Assembly: GCA_002689995.1 (NCBI GenBank)
Contig: NZIV01000004.1
Coordinates: 1-33,664 of the forward strand
Direction: 5' to 3'
From: Fidelibacterota bacterium
GTDB taxonomy: Bacteria > Fidelibacterota > Marinisomatia > SCGC-AAA003-L08 > GCA-2689995
DNA length: 33,664 nucleotides
This document shows, piece by piece, positions 1 to 7,065 of this stretch. Positions within the stretch are counted from its first letter, which is position 1, and every line of letters starts with the position of its first letter. The translations under genes and the position numbers were made by a program. The notes beneath the pieces are model-generated. The model did no database searches, was not told where the DNA came from, and saw only the letters and a program-made list of their open reading frames with translations.

Positions 1-79
1 AATTACTTTAAATGAAATAAATTTTCCCATATATCTCTTTTATAATTTGCTAATTTTATATTTTTTTATATTTTTTTAT

Positions 80-106
80 TAAAGTTTCATAAATACTTTC
101 CGATAA
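80..106 (+). promoter_or_regulatory. Sigma-28 (FliA) type promoter of flagellin
   Basis: The -35 element TAAAGTTT (80-87) is followed by exactly 11 bases and then TCCGATAA (99-106). The classic flagellar sigma-28 consensus is TAAAGTTT, 11 bases, GCCGATAA, so 15 of 16 consensus bases match. The element lies 66 bases before the flagellin ATG, in the right orientation, with T-rich runs upstream. This implies that the genome encodes FliA and a late flagellar gene class. Transcription would start near 113-116. Confidence 0.88.
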
Positions 107-172
107 TGTTTTCATAACCAACAAGGATGTTGGAAATAAAATATACTTAAATTAAATACAAGGAAGTAAGAT

Positions 173-1204
173 ATGTTTGGAAACATTACCACAATAAACT
201 CAAATTTTAGTGCAATGGAAGCACTTTATAATCTCAAGCAAACAAATGGAAAGATGGGATTACATCAAACAAGATTGTCTACAGGTAAGCGTATTAATTC
301 AGCTGAAGATGATGCTGCAGGTTATCATATTGCGAAACATCTTGAGAGTCGTACAAGAGGTCTTTCGCAGGCTCTTGATAATGTATCAACAGCTAAAAAC
401 ATACTAAATATAGCTGAAGGTGGTTATCAATCTCAAATGGATATTCTTCAGCAAATTAAAGAAAGCTTAACTCAAGCTGCAGATGGCTCTCTAAGCGATG
501 AACAAAGAGGTGCAATTGGTGATAGAGTTAATTCATTATTGACTGAGTTTGATGATATTTATACTCAAACAAAATATAATGGATTTCAATTATTTGCTGA
601 AAGTGATATAGATAGACAAATGACCTTTCAGGTAGGAGAGGAATCGGCTGATATATTTCAAGCAACATTTGATGCTTCAAATAGAGAAGACGTCGGTGAA
701 AATGGAAGTATTAATTTAGATAATGTCTCTTTAACAATTACAGATCCAACTGAAGGATTTAACTCTATTACGTTAGATGGTGGTGCCAGCGCTGTAGCAG
801 GTACAGATTATATAGTAAATTCAGATAATAGTGTAACATTTACATCAGCTGGTACATATACCTTTGTAGATGATGATGGAGATAACTCTGAAGTTCAGGT
901 CGGCTGGGGAAGTTTAAGTCAAAATCAAGCTACTAATGGTATAGATACTTTAGAAAGTGCGATAGATTCATTGTCAGCAACAATTCAAAGAATGGGTGAC
1001 TATCAGGCCCGATTAACGTCTAAGGAAGAGTCTTTAAGTATAGGTGTTGCAAATACAGAAGCGAGTCGCTCACGTATAGAAGACGCTGACTTTGCTAAAG
1101 AGCAAATGGAAATGGTTAAATTACAGATATTACAACAAACTGGAGTATCAGCCTTTAGTCAGGCAAACTCTGCTCCCCAAGTTGTCCTTTCTTTATTTAA
1201 GTAA
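173..1204 (+). CDS. fliC: Flagellin
   Basis: This is the structural subunit of the flagellar filament, exported by the flagellar type III system. Residues 1-140 form the conserved N-terminal D0/D1 helices, including LSTGKRINSAEDDAAG at 35-50. Residues about 256-343 form the C-terminal D1/D0 helices and include SRIEDADFAKE. The C-terminus is SLFK rather than the more usual SLLR or SLLQ. Between them, at about 177-248, is a short beta-rich, Asp/Thr/Ser-rich outer domain that I do not recognise as a named insert. At 343 aa it is a compact flagellin. The start is set by AGGAAG at 161-166, six bases before the ATG. It stands alone behind a sigma-28 promoter, which suits high late-class expression. 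No other flagellar structural gene is in the window. Confidence 0.96.
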   Translation: MFGNITTINSNFSAMEALYNLKQTNGKMGLHQTRLSTGKRINSAEDDAAGYHIAKHLESRTRGLSQALDNVSTAKNILNIAEGGYQSQMDILQQIKESLTQAADGSLSDEQRGAIGDRVNSLLTEFDDIYTQTKYNGFQLFAESDIDRQMTFQVGEESADIFQATFDASNREDVGENGSINLDNVSLTITDPTEGFNSITLDGGASAVAGTDYIVNSDNSVTFTSAGTYTFVDDDGDNSEVQVGWGSLSQNQATNGIDTLESAIDSLSATIQRMGDYQARLTSKEESLSIGVANTEASRSRIEDADFAKEQMEMVKLQILQQTGVSAFSQANSAPQVVLSLFK

Positions 1205-1228
1205 AAATAATTTATTGTGGTGATGAAT

Positions 1229-1261
1229 GTGGGGCATTTATCTAAAGATATAATGTCCCAC
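1229..1261 (+). terminator. Hairpin downstream of flagellin
   Basis: Arms GTGGGGCATT (1229-1238) and AATGTCCCAC (1252-1261) pair over 10 bp with one G-U. The inner TATCT/AGATA (1239-1243/1246-1250) extends the stem with one bulge. It starts 25 bases after the flagellin stop. No strong T-run follows, so it may be a weak terminator or a 3' stabiliser of an abundant mRNA rather than a full intrinsic terminator. Confidence 0.55.
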
Positions 1262-1275
1262 TATTAATCACAAAT

Positions 1276-1309
1276 TCAGAGGAAAAATAAAATCAGAGGA
1301 AAAATAAAA
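1276..1309 (+). repeat. Perfect 17-bp tandem duplication carrying the ribosome site
   Basis: TCAGAGGAAAAATAAAA occurs twice with no spacer (1276-1292 and 1293-1309). Each copy holds an AGAGGA Shine-Dalgarno-like core. The second core sits about nine bases before the ATG of the HTH gene, and the last A of copy two is the A of that ATG. This looks like a recent slippage duplication of the translation leader. Confidence 0.9.
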
Positions 1310-1491
1310 TGACAATGACAATACAAGAAACATCAAAATATCTTGGCATTAATGAATTTACAACATATCGATTAGTTAAGAATGGTAAAATTCCAGCAGA
1401 AAAAAATGAAGATGGTAAATGGTTGATTTATAAAAATAATATAGATGGACTATTTGAAGTAGCTTTAAGAACCCATAAATCAAAAAATTAG
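1309..1491 (+). CDS. Small excisionase-family helix-turn-helix protein
   Basis: This 60-aa protein matches the MerR-like/HTH_17 excisionase fold. The pattern is TIQETSKYLGI (helix 1 with turn), a recognition helix around TTYRLVKNGKIPA, then the wing GKWLIYKNNID. The family includes phage Xis proteins and small chromosomal regulators, so binding to DNA is likely but the target is unknown. There is no integrase or attachment site nearby, which argues against a functional prophage module. It follows flagellin by about 100 bases, separated by a hairpin, and could be read through from the sigma-28 promoter. Its stop overlaps the convergent lipoprotein stop by four bases. A second in-frame ATG at 1315 is an alternative start. 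Confidence 0.82.
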   Translation: MTMTIQETSKYLGINEFTTYRLVKNGKIPAEKNEDGKWLIYKNNIDGLFEVALRTHKSKN

Positions 1492-1500
1492 TTTTTGATT
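1478..1500. terminator. Symmetric hairpin at convergent gene ends
   Basis: AATCAAAAA (1478-1486) and TTTTTGATT (1492-1500) are perfect inverted repeats around a five-base loop that contains both stop codons (TAG on plus at 1489-1491, TAA on minus at 1488-1490). The A and T runs could serve as U-tracts in either direction. The stem has only one G-C pair, so its strength is doubtful. Confidence 0.4.
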
Positions 1501-2798
1501 AAGGATGCATTAAAAAGTGGTAAAATTTCGTTTTTTAGTTGAGTGGCCAAGTTATTAATTGCTTGGCTACCAGCGTTTTTATGAGATTGAAAATCTCCAC
1601 CTTGAACCGGATTAATCGAAAAATTAAATATCTCTTGATTGGTGTCTTTCATAATAACCTGCATATTGAAATCAGCATAAGATTTAAAAATACCCCACTC
1701 ATTATTACCATTATTTCCTTTATAGGTTTTCAGCGTTAAGTTTATATGTAAATCGCTCTCTTCTTTACTATCAGAAATTAGTCCAGAATAATTATCAATG
1801 ATATATTGTGAAACAATAGGGTATATTTTTTTACTATCTAATTTTTTATCAAAATTCATTTCTTCTGATTGAATATAAAATTGCAGAGGAAGAATTTCAA
1901 TTGTTATCCTAGCAGAAGGTTGGATTTTAAATTGCCTAGGTATATTAATTCTATTTAAAATGGCGGGGGTATCTAGTTGAATTGATATTTCACCACTTAT
2001 ACTATTTGGATAAATTTCATCAATTAAAATTTGCATTGAATTATTTAAGGCAATCATTTTTTTATTCGTTTTACCAGAATCAAAATTTATTACAAATGGT
2101 AGTCCATCTGAAGACTGATTATCAGTTGTAGAAATATTAATTGGAATTTTTTTACGAATTGGTAAAATAGATTTAAATTTATATATATATTTTTCAGGAT
2201 TAATTTTTATCCCTTGAATACATTCTGTAAACTGAAAAATAATTTCTGAATATAAATTTGAGTTTGGATTACCATTATAATTTACATATATCGGAGAATC
2301 TAAAAAGGTTTCAATTTCCTCGTAGGCCTTAAAAATAGTCTGGAGGGCTTCCCTTTTATTTAGATTTTTAGCTTCTCTTAAAAAATTAATGGCAGTTATT
2401 TTTGCATTCTGTCTTTTATCTTCTAATAATTTAAAATAATAGTTTTTATTTAATGATGCCCGAGCATACCAAGTATTATTAATTTTAATAACTTCATTAA
2501 TTTGAACTTCAGGTAATGAAATATTTATACGTGATTCAATTATAGATTTGCTGAATTGATCAATTTCAAAATTATGTTCAGTTTTTATAAATTTTATCTT
2601 GGATTCAATTTGAACAGATATTTGAGAGGCAATTGAATTTATTGCTTGTTGGGTTGCAATTTCTCGGTTCGGCCCTAGACCAACACTACTCCAAATTTGA
2701 GGGTCATTTTTTGTATGTAATATCCAATCAGGTAGCGGCTTAGGATTTTCTGCACAACCTAAAATAAAAAAGATGATTATTAATAATTTTTTAATCAT
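1488..2798 (-). CDS. LPP20-like lipoprotein, long form
   Basis: This 436-aa protein has a lipoprotein signal peptide with lipobox ILGC (Cys15). The segment after it (about residues 20-145) follows the LPP20 pattern: PDWI, a SSVGLG strand, an Ala/Ile/Gln-rich helix with repeated IASQI-type spacing, and a WYARASL strand. The remaining 290 residues form a beta-rich region I do not recognise. LPP20 proteins are bacterial outer-membrane lipoproteins, including the flagellar protein FlgP, but the exact role here is unknown. It is the last gene of a bolA-LPP20-LPP20 string, 52 bases after the shorter paralog. GGGA lies shortly before the ATG. The C-terminal region could be a separate domain that interacts with envelope partners. 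Confidence 0.7.
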   Translation of the reverse strand: MIKKLLIIIFFILGCAENPKPLPDWILHTKNDPQIWSSVGLGPNREIATQQAINSIASQISVQIESKIKFIKTEHNFEIDQFSKSIIESRINISLPEVQINEVIKINNTWYARASLNKNYYFKLLEDKRQNAKITAINFLREAKNLNKREALQTIFKAYEEIETFLDSPIYVNYNGNPNSNLYSEIIFQFTECIQGIKINPEKYIYKFKSILPIRKKIPINISTTDNQSSDGLPFVINFDSGKTNKKMIALNNSMQILIDEIYPNSISGEISIQLDTPAILNRINIPRQFKIQPSARITIEILPLQFYIQSEEMNFDKKLDSKKIYPIVSQYIIDNYSGLISDSKEESDLHINLTLKTYKGNNGNNEWGIFKSYADFNMQVIMKDTNQEIFNFSINPVQGGDFQSHKNAGSQAINNLATQLKNEILPLFNASLIKN

Positions 2799-2850
2799 TT
2801 AAATATTCCCGTTAAATGATTGAAGGAGATATATTTAAATTTATTTAAGG

Positions 2851-3432
2851 TTAATTATCGTATCTTTTACGATATTTAGCAACTTTATCTTCCATTTCGT
2901 CAAAAAGCTCAGTTGCTCTTATTGCAGTATAAATTTTTTCATTTGCTTTAATTTGAGCTAGTAAACGATTATTAGCAGCACCTTCATTAAATTCAACTAA
3001 AACATAAGCACGATAAATTCGACCTTTATCAGTTTTTTCATCTTGAACAGTTTGTTCAGAAATAGATATGTCATTCAATCTTTTACTTATAATCTGTTCT
3101 TGAGTGTTGGAGAATTGATCAATTATATCAGAATCCACTCCAAGGCCAGTTTCTTCTTGAGCTCTCTTCACTAAACCATTCCATTCTGATTCTACTAATC
3201 CAGCTAAAGTCGTCGTCGCAGATGTTCTTGCTTTATCTAAAGCCATTTGCATATCTTGACTAGTCGCTGTTGAAGCGTAATAGCGAAACCCCTCTTTTTT
3301 AGGTGGATTTATAAACCATTCTGGCATATTTCCAATTGTTTTTCTTGATGCATTTGGAGATAAATCTGGACCTTTTTTACTAGCACAGCCTGAAAATAAT
3401 AATAATATTGATATTAAAATAATTTTATTCAT
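2851..3432 (-). CDS. LPP20-family lipoprotein, short form
   Basis: This 193-aa lipoprotein has signal peptide MNKIILISILLLFSGC with lipobox FSGC (Cys16). After a short linker it shows the LPP20 core: MPEWFINPP, then YYASTATS, an amphipathic helix of alternating Ala/Ala/Leu, and the closing strand RIYRAYVLVEF. A basic C-terminal tail follows (KYRKRYDN). It probably lies at the inner face of the outer membrane. AAGGAAAA six bases upstream supports the ATG. It lies between bolA (9-base gap) and a longer paralog. FlgP and related motor-disk proteins belong to this family, which makes the flagellin 1.6 kb away interesting, but the sequence does not prove a flagellar role. Confidence 0.78.
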   Translation of the reverse strand: MNKIILISILLLFSGCASKKGPDLSPNASRKTIGNMPEWFINPPKKEGFRYYASTATSQDMQMALDKARTSATTTLAGLVESEWNGLVKRAQEETGLGVDSDIIDQFSNTQEQIISKRLNDISISEQTVQDEKTDKGRIYRAYVLVEFNEGAANNRLLAQIKANEKIYTAIRATELFDEMEDKVAKYRKRYDN

Positions 3433-3441
3433 GGATTTTCC

Positions 3442-3720
3442 TTATAATTGACTATTATTAAACTCTTGATTTGTAAATGTTTTCATAGAAAATGCGTGGA
3501 TTCGACTTCCCATATCTTTTCCTAAGATATTATATATTTTTTGATGCCTTTGTACTAAATTTAAACCAGAAAAGTCTTCTGAAATTATAATTGCATTAAA
3601 ATGTGAGCCTTTACTTGGATCTCCATGACTAGAATGTTGATGGGATTGATCAATAATTTCAACTTTTGCAGATGATAAATTATCCAAAATTCTATTTTTT
3701 ATCTCGTCTAATAAATACAT
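3442..3720 (-). CDS. bolA: BolA-family protein
   Basis: At 92 aa this is the usual BolA size. It shows the class II KH-like fold: N-terminal helix with IKNRILDNL, the His-rich loop SHQHSSHGD, HFNAIIISEDFSGLNLVQRHQ, and the invariant His in SRIHAFSMKT. BolA proteins pair with monothiol glutaredoxins to bind or pass on [2Fe-2S] clusters, and some influence envelope and motility genes. There is no grxD partner in the window. It heads the string bolA-LPP20-LPP20 on the minus strand with a 9-base gap to the next gene, so co-transcription is likely. The promoter should lie in the AT-rich region to the right (3721-4023). Confidence 0.92.
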   Translation of the reverse strand: MYLLDEIKNRILDNLSSAKVEIIDQSHQHSSHGDPSKGSHFNAIIISEDFSGLNLVQRHQKIYNILGKDMGSRIHAFSMKTFTNQEFNNSQL

Positions 3721-4023
3721 TGAGTATGCCTTTTAATTTGATAATAAATATATGTTGAAAAAGTTAATAAAAAAAATAAAGTCTTTTTATTTAGATTAAG
3801 TTTCTTAATTTGATAATTTAACTTATTATATTAAATTGATTTAATTAAAATGATTTCTAAACAACGTTTCATTTTATTTTTACAAAATATCCCATTAAGA
3901 TATTACGTAAAAATAAAGTTTTGTTACATTATAAACTGAATCGAAAGATAATATTTTAATATTTGAAATAATTAAAAAACAATATTTAGGTCTACAATGT
4001 AAGTTATATTTTAATCAAAAAAC
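3721..4023. other. AT-rich intergenic region, promoter side of bolA
   Basis: Very AT-rich stretch between bolA and the terminator of the regulator operon; no coding potential or RNA gene seen on either strand. It must contain the bolA promoter on the minus strand. A TATAAT-like hexamer in the reverse complement near 3930 is a possible -10 but has no convincing -35. Confidence 0.6.
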
Positions 4024-4050
4024 AAAAGAACGGATGAGATCCGTTCTTTT
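4024..4050 (-). terminator. Strong intrinsic terminator of the regulator operon
   Basis: AAAAGAACGGAT (4024-4035), loop GAG, ATCCGTTCTTTT (4039-4050): a perfect 12-bp stem with a three-base loop. Read on the minus strand it is followed by GTTTTTTGATT, a good U-tract. It lies 34 bases after the end of the pseudo-receiver gene. On the plus strand only four T follow, so it acts mainly on minus-strand transcription. Confidence 0.88.
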
Positions 4051-4083
4051 GACAAAGAATATAAGCGGAGATTTATATGGGTT

Positions 4084-4587
4084 TTAAATCGCGTTCGCTA
4101 AAATCCTTTGATTCGCTTTAGGAAGGGAGGAATTTGAAATTAAATTCATTAGTAAAAAAAATATATCTGCTAGATTCATTCTGTAAAAACACCATTTACG
4201 CTCATAGAATTTTAAACCTGGCTCAATTTGTTTTTGTATCTTTTCGTGTATCGTCATGATACGATTTATATTTTGAATTTGTGGTATTTTTTCTAGGGAG
4301 ATTTTTTCTAATTCTGGGTGAATAATTGGATTTCCATCATTAGATATCATGAGAACAATTGCTTTAGGATTTAGATTTCTAATCTTCCTGACTAATACTA
4401 ATCCTTCATAATCTTCATAACCTTTATTTAGTATATATATATCTGGTTGAATCATTTTTGAGGTTTTGTAGAGGATTTTATTTGGAACGTTTAGAGTTTG
4501 ACATTCTAAGTCAAATAATTGATTAAGAGCAGAAGTTAGTCTACAGTCTTTATAACCAGGTTTATTTGCAATCACTATTTTTAACAT
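4084..4587 (-). CDS. Receiver-like protein lacking its phosphoacceptor (pseudo-receiver)
   Basis: I chose the ATG at 4587 (167 aa); a longer TTG start at 4704 would add 39 hydrophobic residues encoded by hairpin-forming DNA. The protein opens with MLKIVIAN, like the first receiver strand, but A7-N8 replace the acidic pair. PDIYILN at 48-54 aligns with the third strand and has Asn54 instead of the phospho-Asp. AIVLMIS (76-82) matches the fourth strand, and EGLVLVRKIRNLNPK the helix before it. There is no DNA-binding domain; the C-terminal third is a hydrophobic helix then a basic tail. It follows a NarL-type regulator on the same strand and ends at a strong terminator. It may bind a partner independently of phosphate. 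The match is to fold pattern, not a named family. Confidence 0.55.
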   Translation of the reverse strand: MLKIVIANKPGYKDCRLTSALNQLFDLECQTLNVPNKILYKTSKMIQPDIYILNKGYEDYEGLVLVRKIRNLNPKAIVLMISNDGNPIIHPELEKISLEKIPQIQNINRIMTIHEKIQKQIEPGLKFYERKWCFYRMNLADIFFLLMNLISNSSLPKANQRILANAI

Positions 4588-4636
4588 ATAAACATAATAA
4601 ATCTCATATATATAATATATTATGAATTTCTTAATG

Positions 4637-4684
4637 GCGTAAATCGGTTTTACGCTGAATATAATGTAGGATTTAGACCTACAT
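4637..4684 (-). other. Two adjacent hairpins between regulator genes
   Basis: Two perfect 7-bp hairpins sit side by side: GCGTAAA/TTTACGC (4637-4643/4649-4655, 5-base loop) and ATGTAGG/CCTACAT (4664-4670/4678-4684, 7-base loop). The second includes the TAG stop of the NarL-type regulator (4679-4681). They fill the gap before the pseudo-receiver start at 4587. With no U-tract, RNA processing or regulated translation of the downstream gene seems more likely than termination. Function is inferred. Confidence 0.5.
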
Positions 4685-5323
4685 ATTAATGAGTTTATTT
4701 GCAATAGCGTATTGGGTTAAATCAGTATTCGACGAAAATTTCATTTTTTCCATGATTCGAGAACGATATGTACTGACTGTTTTGCTACTTAAATTTAATT
4801 CAATTGCAATTTCAAAAACTTTTTTTCCAATAGCAATCATTTCAAAAACTTGATACTCTCTATTTGATAATTGTTCATGCGAAGGTATGTTAGCATCATT
4901 TCCGATAGCATCAACTAAAATCTCTGCAAGCGAAGGACTGATATATTTTCCACCATTATGAATCTTATAAATAGCATCTACTAAATCATCTGAAGCACTT
5001 TCTTTAGTCATGTACCCACTTGCTCCTGCAAGCAACGTACGTTTTGCATAAATATTTTCCGAGTGCATGCTTAAAATTAATACTTTTTGTCCTGGATAGA
5101 TACTTTTAATATCTCTTAATAATTCTAGTCCACTTTTACCTGGCATTGAAATATCTAAAATAATTATATCAAACTTATAATTTTGTATAAGACGTATAGC
5201 TTCTTTACTATTTCCTGCTTCAGAAATTACGTTGATATCATCGCATTCATTAAGGATTCTTTTTAACCCTTCCCGAACAATGCTATGGTCATCTACTATT
5301 AATGTTTTTATATTAAGACTCAT
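4679..5323 (-). CDS. NarL/FixJ-family response regulator
   Basis: This 214-aa regulator has an N-terminal receiver domain (about 5-120) with the acidic pair D11-D12, phosphoacceptor D57 in IILDISMPG, switch residue S85 and K107 in GYMTKES. A LuxR-type HTH follows (about 150-210): LSNREYQVFEMIAIGKK, then LNLSSKTVSTYRSRIMEKM. All residues needed for phosphorylation and DNA binding are present. No histidine kinase is in the window. The gene overlaps a small two-TM protein upstream by 11 bases and is followed by a pseudo-receiver gene. The cognate kinase may be elsewhere, or the membrane protein may take part in sensing. Targets are unknown. Confidence 0.93.
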   Translation of the reverse strand: MSLNIKTLIVDDHSIVREGLKRILNECDDINVISEAGNSKEAIRLIQNYKFDIIILDISMPGKSGLELLRDIKSIYPGQKVLILSMHSENIYAKRTLLAGASGYMTKESASDDLVDAIYKIHNGGKYISPSLAEILVDAIGNDANIPSHEQLSNREYQVFEMIAIGKKVFEIAIELNLSSKTVSTYRSRIMEKMKFSSNTDLTQYAIANKLINM

Positions 5324-5510
5324 TAGAACTATTTGATTTACGATAGTAAATAAAAAAAGAAATAATAATTATAATGAAGATTAATGATTCTATGGTTTCA
5401 TAGCTATTAATCTTAAAATCTCCATTTTTTAACTGGGTATTTAGCTTCAATAGAACCTGAATGAACCAAAAAAAAGATATAACATATAAAATATTTAAAA
5501 TTTTATTCAT
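5313..5510 (-). CDS. Small two-TM membrane protein of the regulator operon
   Basis: This 65-aa protein has two predicted membrane helices: about residues 4-20 (ILNILYVISFFWFIQVLL) and 43-56 (a run of Ile/Phe). A 20-residue polar loop lies between them, and there is a short basic, Ser/Asn-rich tail (YYRKSNSSNES). I recognise no family. Its 3' end overlaps the response regulator start by 11 bases, so the two are probably translationally coupled. It lies 11 bases after the stop of the lipase-like gene on the same strand, so all four genes could be one transcript. A role in membrane sensing or anchoring is possible but unproven. Confidence 0.6.
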   Translation of the reverse strand: MNKILNILYVISFFWFIQVLLKLNTQLKNGDFKINSYETIESLIFIIIIISFFIYYRKSNSSNES

Positions 5511-5521
5511 CTTACTTAGAA

Positions 5522-6709
5522 TTAGTTCTTGTTATTAATATTTTCAATAATCATAAATGGGTATTTATCAGAAATTTTTTTTGGATTAAAATCCCCATCA
5601 TTTTTCAAGAAATAATTAAAGAATGATAGCTGTATTTCATTCAAGCAATTATAAAATTCCATTGATTCAATTTCACCTGTTAATTTAAATGTTTTAGTAT
5701 GTTTTGTAAATAAAGGTAAATCTAAAAAATCAAAATGTTTCGAATTTAAAAATGTACTTACCCAGCTCCTTCCACTAGAATTTTTAATTAATAAGTCACG
5801 GTTTTCATAATTAAGCGGTTTTTCCCACTTTTCTTGTCCTAGATGAAAAAAAGGTTTTGCTAATCCATTCTTCAATATTTCTGGAGGAAGAATTTCAAAC
5901 CATCCATCTAGTGCAAGGCTTGCACTAATTCTTGAATCATTATACAGAGCTGATATACTTGTAGCACCACCAAATGAATGGCCGAATATTCCAACTTTAT
6001 CTAGTTTAAGTTTATTGTAAAATTGACTACTAAAATCTTTGTTTATTTTTTCAAATTCATTCAAAACAAAAATAATATCGTTAGTTCGTGCTTTTAATTG
6101 TTTAAACCGAAGTTGATAATATTTTTCTTCTGTTTTAATGCTTTCTGGCACATTAGATTTATAATTTCTAATTTTATTATTAGGAAAAATTGTTATATTG
6201 GCATCAAAAGTATGATCCATAGCAATTAAAATAAACCCATGGCTTACTAATTCTTGTATATAAGCTGAGTTTTGAACACGCATTCCTCCTAAACCATGTG
6301 AAAAAAATATAACAGGGTATGAGTTTTTATTATTTGAAATTTCTAAATTTTGAAAAGATTGTGTTTTTACTGTGTTAATTTGATTAACTAAAAATTTAGG
6401 TAACCCAACTTGTTTAGAAAATTCGGGGATTCGTTGATCTAAGTTATCCATATATGGATTTGGAGACAGGTCTAAACTTTCATCAGCAGGATACCATATT
6501 TGCACCATTAATTCCCTGAAATCTGTTGTATCATTTTCAGAAAACCATTCTAGTCTAGAATCATCTATCCAGTGAAATTGTGTTGTACCAACGATATATT
6601 TACCTGATGGTGACGGTAGTGAGTTTAGAGGAATAATAGTCCTAATAAATGGACTACAGCCTAAAAAAAGTGCATTTGTAAAAAAAAATATATAAAGTTT
6701 GTAATTCAT
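5522..6709 (-). CDS. Platelet-activating factor acetylhydrolase-like lipoprotein
   Basis: This 395-aa alpha/beta hydrolase has a lipoprotein signal (FLGC, Cys18). The nucleophile motif GHSFGG places Ser245; Asp268 in LALDGW and His325 in KHFDFLDLPL complete the triad. The 23- and 57-residue spacings match the plasma PAF-acetylhydrolase (PLA2 group VII) pattern (Ser273, Asp296, His351). VIFFSHGLGG (133-142) gives the oxyanion-side HGLGG motif. The likely reaction is hydrolysis of short or oxidised sn-2 acyl chains of phospholipids, or of related esters, at the cell envelope. The ATG has only a weak ribosome site. It is the first gene of a possible four-gene minus-strand string with the regulators; 727 non-coding bases lie upstream. 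Confidence 0.85.
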   Translation of the reverse strand: MNYKLYIFFFTNALFLGCSPFIRTIIPLNSLPSPSGKYIVGTTQFHWIDDSRLEWFSENDTTDFRELMVQIWYPADESLDLSPNPYMDNLDQRIPEFSKQVGLPKFLVNQINTVKTQSFQNLEISNNKNSYPVIFFSHGLGGMRVQNSAYIQELVSHGFILIAMDHTFDANITIFPNNKIRNYKSNVPESIKTEEKYYQLRFKQLKARTNDIIFVLNEFEKINKDFSSQFYNKLKLDKVGIFGHSFGGATSISALYNDSRISASLALDGWFEILPPEILKNGLAKPFFHLGQEKWEKPLNYENRDLLIKNSSGRSWVSTFLNSKHFDFLDLPLFTKHTKTFKLTGEIESMEFYNCLNEIQLSFFNYFLKNDGDFNPKKISDKYPFMIIENINNKN

Positions 6710-6750
6710 GAGTTAAAATAAAATATATAAATTTTATAATCTAATAATTT

Positions 6751-6834
6751 TGCTTAAAAAAGTCGCTTAAATTAAGCATTAATCTACCTAATTTATAAAA
6801 AAGATTATTTATAAATATTGAGTTTTTTTAAGCA
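6751..6834. repeat. Cluster of four GCTTAA elements as inverted repeats
   Basis: TGCTTAAAAAA (6751-6761) and TTTTTTAAGCA (6824-6834) are perfect 11-bp inverted repeats. Between them is the palindrome GCTTAA-A-TTAAGC (6765-6777). Four half-sites in 84 bases, just upstream of the lipase-like gene, look like an operator array for a dimeric regulator or a large folded leader. The function is not known. Confidence 0.5.
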
Positions 6835-7014
6835 CCTCTTATTTTTAAAATCTGTCTTCGATAATATCAATTTAATAATCATTCTAAAGTCAGAAAAATT
6901 GGATTAATTTTATGAATTTTAAGTAAAGTTAGATTCATAAAATGTAATATTCTAATATTCTTGTAGAGTTTTTTGTTAGATTTTTGAATATGATTCTGTC
7001 ATACTGATTGATTA

Positions 7015-7065
7015 CAACGAATTATTTTATATTCTGTAATAAGATCTTTTTAATAACATTCGTTG
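7015..7065. repeat. Interrupted inverted repeat CAACGAAT / ATTCGTTG
   Basis: CAACGAAT (7015-7022) is perfectly inverted at 7058-7065. The adjoining TATT/AATA pairs extend the stem after one bulged base. The large AT-rich loop argues against an intrinsic terminator. It could be a binding site pair or part of an untranslated RNA. Confidence 0.35.

Noticed and set aside
1309-1491. Prophage or integrative element marked by the excisionase-like gene
   Set aside because: No integrase, attachment repeats, tRNA target or phage genes are present nearby.
3914-3958. Second TAAAGTTT followed by CGAAAGATAA, as a possible sigma-28 promoter
   Set aside because: The spacing between elements is about 20 bases instead of 11, the -10 match is poor, and no plus-strand gene follows.
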